Assembly (NCBI GenBank): GCA_017652965.1
Contig: JAGBZZ010000121.1
Location: forward strand, 1-7,031
Length of the DNA stretch: 7,031 bases
Direction of reading: 5' to 3'
Source: Clostridia bacterium
GTDB taxonomy: Bacteria > Bacillota_A > Clostridia > Oscillospirales > CAG-272
The translations under genes were made by a program, and so were the position numbers. The notes under the pieces are model-generated. The model searched no databases, was not told the origin of the DNA, and saw nothing but the letters and a program-made list of their open reading frames with translations. Positions 5,308 through 7,031 of the stretch are shown here, piece by piece; the stretch's first letter is position 1; each line of letters begins with the position of its first letter.

Positions 5308-7031
5308 TGCGCTTTACCTCCAAGACAGGATGCCCCACAGCCCGAGCAATGCTCGGCACAGGAGGGGGTGGTTGCCCCCGCATAGGCGCGCTCACGCTCA
5401 CGCCACAGGAAGGCCTTGGTGACGCCGCAGTCGATCATATCCCAGGGCAGGATCTCATCCCGCCCGCGGGCGCGGTTGGCATAGAAGGAGGGATCGATAC
5501 CGGCACGCTCAAAAAGATCGCACCAGGCCTCGTACGAGAAGCACTCGTCCCAGGCATCAAACGTCCGCCCCTCCTCCGCGGCCAGAAGAAGCGCGCGGGA
5601 AAGGCGGCGATCCCCAAGGGCAAAGACGGCCTCAATCCTTGAGACCTTGGCCTCGTGGTAGCGGTAGGAGATGCGGCGGTCTGTGACGCAGGTCTTAAGA
5701 TACTCCTGCTTGCGGCGAAGCTCCTCCAAGGTATCCTGCGCCTCCCACTGGAAGGGGGTGAAGGGCTTGGGGATGAAGCAGGAAACGCTCAGGGTCACAC
5801 TGACGCCGCGCCCACTTCTCTTCTCCTTCGGCACCTCAAAGTAACGGCGCACCACGTGACTGCCAAGGGTGGCGATACCGGCAAGGTCCTCGTCCTGTTC
5901 TGTCGGCAGGCCAAGCATGAAATACAGCTTGACATTCCCCTTACCCGCCTCAAAGGCGATGCCGGTGGCACGCAAAAGATCCTCCTCGGCCACGTTTTTG
6001 TTGATGACGTCCCGCAGGCGCTGGGTGCCCGCCTCGGGGGCGAAGGTGATGCCGCCCATACGGACGGTGGACACCTTATCCATCAGCTCACGCGTGAAGC
6101 TGTCCACGCGCAGAGACGGTAAAGAAAGGTTTACCTTTTTCTCGTTTGTCCAGGTAAGCAGGCGGTCGGTAAGCTCGTCCACCTGCGAATAGTCACTGAT
6201 GCTGAGGGCGATAAGCGAGATCTCCTCATAGCCGGTGTTGGCCACAAGCGTAGCGGCCTGCTCGCAAAGCGTATCCACCGAGCGCTCACGCACCGGGCGA
6301 TAGACCATCCCCGCCTGACAGAAGCGACAGCCGCGGATGCAGCCGCGGTAGGTCTCCAGGGTCACGCGGTCATGCACGGTTTCGATATACGGCAAAACCG
6401 GCCTAAGCGGCACACGCGCCTTGTCCAGATCCTTGACGATGCGCTTTCTCACCTTGGCGGGCACATCGGGGTACTTTGGGGTAATGGCGGCAATAAGGCC
6501 GTCCTCCCCATAGGTCACCTCGTACAGTGAGGGGACGTAAAAGCCCTCTATATGCGAGGCCTCACGCAAAAAGGACTCACGCGTATAACGGCCATCGGCC
6601 TTCATCGCGCGGTAAAGCCGGGTAAGCTCGGGCAGGGCCTCCTCGCCCTCACCGATCGAAAAGATATCAAAGAAATCGGCGATCGGCTCGGCATTATAGG
6701 CGCAGGGGCCGCCGCCTAGAAGGATGGGATCATCCTCCCCACGGTCGGCCGCCAGAAGAGGCAGACCGCCAAGCTTCATCATATGAAGGGCTGTCGTATA
6801 GCAAAGCTCATACTGCAGGGTAAAGGCCACCACGTCAAACATAGAAAGGGCATCGCCGCTTTCCAGCGTTCCAAGCGACAGGCCGTGCTCCTGCATCAGG
6901 GCATCCATATCCCCCCACGGGGCAAAGCACCGCTCGCAGGCCACGCCCTCCTCGGCGTTCAGGCATTCATAAAGGATGCGCATCCCAAGGTTAGACATAC
7001 CGATCTCATAGGTATCGGGAAAGCAGAATGC
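5295..7031 (-). CDS. TIGR03960 family radical SAM protein, N-terminus outside the window
   Basis: This radical SAM enzyme of unknown substrate is open at the right edge; 578 residues are visible. Reading before the Met at 6998 gives AFCFPDTYEIG in frame, which matches the family's N-terminal region, so that Met is internal. The N-terminal part (SNLGMRILYECLN, CERCFAPWGDM, then GGGPCAYNAEPIADFFD with GEGEEALPEL) resembles the cobalamin-binding-like fold before many radical SAM domains. The radical SAM cluster motif is C-x3-C-x2-C (CIRGCRFCQAG), with Cys codons at 6341-6339, 6329-6327 and 6320-6318. Later blocks are SLPSLRVDSF, ITFAPEAGTQRLR and YFMLGLPTEQD. The C-terminal part has LPWDMIDCGV and a cysteine-rich end (SCAEHCSGCGASC...WCP) that may hold a second metal site; that is inference. 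It heads the visible minus-strand operon and overlaps its partner by 13 bases. Confidence 0.94.
   Translation of the reverse strand, partial: AFCFPDTYEIGMSNLGMRILYECLNAEEGVACERCFAPWGDMDALMQEHGLSLGTLESGDALSMFDVVAFTLQYELCYTTALHMMKLGGLPLLAADRGEDDPILLGGGPCAYNAEPIADFFDIFSIGEGEEALPELTRLYRAMKADGRYTRESFLREASHIEGFYVPSLYEVTYGEDGLIAAITPKYPDVPAKVRKRIVKDLDKARVPLRPVLPYIETVHDRVTLETYRGCIRGCRFCQAGMVYRPVRERSVDTLCEQAATLVANTGYEEISLIALSISDYSQVDELTDRLLTWTNEKKVNLSLPSLRVDSFTRELMDKVSTVRMGGITFAPEAGTQRLRDVINKNVAEEDLLRATGIAFEAGKGNVKLYFMLGLPTEQDEDLAGIATLGSHVVRRYFEVPKEKRSGRGVSVTLSVSCFIPKPFTPFQWEAQDTLEELRRKQEYLKTCVTDRRISYRYHEAKVSRIEAVFALGDRRLSRALLLAAEEGRTFDAWDECFSYEAWCDLFERAGIDPSFYANRARGRDEILPWDMIDCGVTKAFLWRERERAYAGATTPSCAEHCSGCGASCLGGKAQWCP
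5316..5321 (-). promoter_or_regulatory. Ribosome binding site of the TIGR03936 gene
   Basis: GGAGGT on the minus strand is 8 bases from the ATG at 5307-5305 and lies within the upstream coding sequence. It decides between this ATG and the GTG and TTG codons just downstream, and argues that the radical SAM and TIGR03936 proteins are made separately rather than as a fusion. Confidence 0.88.

Overview
The window looks like chromosomal DNA from a GC-rich member of the Firmicutes, most likely class Clostridia. The grounds are the jag-mnmE pair, the DUF421/DUF4363 membrane pair, the linked TIGR03960/TIGR03936 genes, strong GGAGG-type ribosome binding sites and tight gene packing. This placement rests on family content only; genus cannot be read from the sequence. 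No rRNA, tRNA, CRISPR array, insertion sequence or phage gene is visible, and no stretch longer than 300 bases lacks a gene.

Layout. (1) Bases 1-1983, plus strand: the 3' part of jag/khpB (its start lies left of the window), then a complete mnmE that overlaps it by 8 bases. (2) Bases 1977-2389, minus strand: a small secreted or membrane-anchored protein with a Thr/Pro/Val repeat stalk. It converges on mnmE, and the U-tract of its terminator is formed by the last codons of mnmE. (3) Bases 2390-2471: a short divergent intergenic region with a 12-base perfect palindrome and a candidate promoter. (4) Bases 2472-3888, plus strand: an RNHCP-domain zinc-ribbon-like protein, a DUF421 (YetF-like) membrane protein and a DUF4363 protein. 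A long hairpin with a U-tract fills the gap before the DUF421 start and buries its ribosome binding site. (5) Bases 3898-3934: a two-way terminator. (6) Bases 3936-7031, minus strand: an operon read right to left, with a radical SAM protein (TIGR03960, N-terminus outside the window), its partner TIGR03936/DUF2344, and a HAD phosphatase of the Gph type.

How the genes work together. Jag and MnmE belong to the conserved rnpA-yidC-jag-mnmE-mnmG cluster (RNA binding and envelope control; tRNA wobble uridine modification). Here the cluster stops after mnmE, so mnmG must be elsewhere. DUF421 and DUF4363 are stop/start overlapped and probably act together in the membrane. The radical SAM protein and TIGR03936 are a known linked or fused pair of unknown function; the phosphatase follows by translational coupling. 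I found no clear-cut new defence or mobile system. The least explained parts are the Thr-rich membrane protein and the hairpin that looks like both a terminator and a translation switch in front of DUF421.
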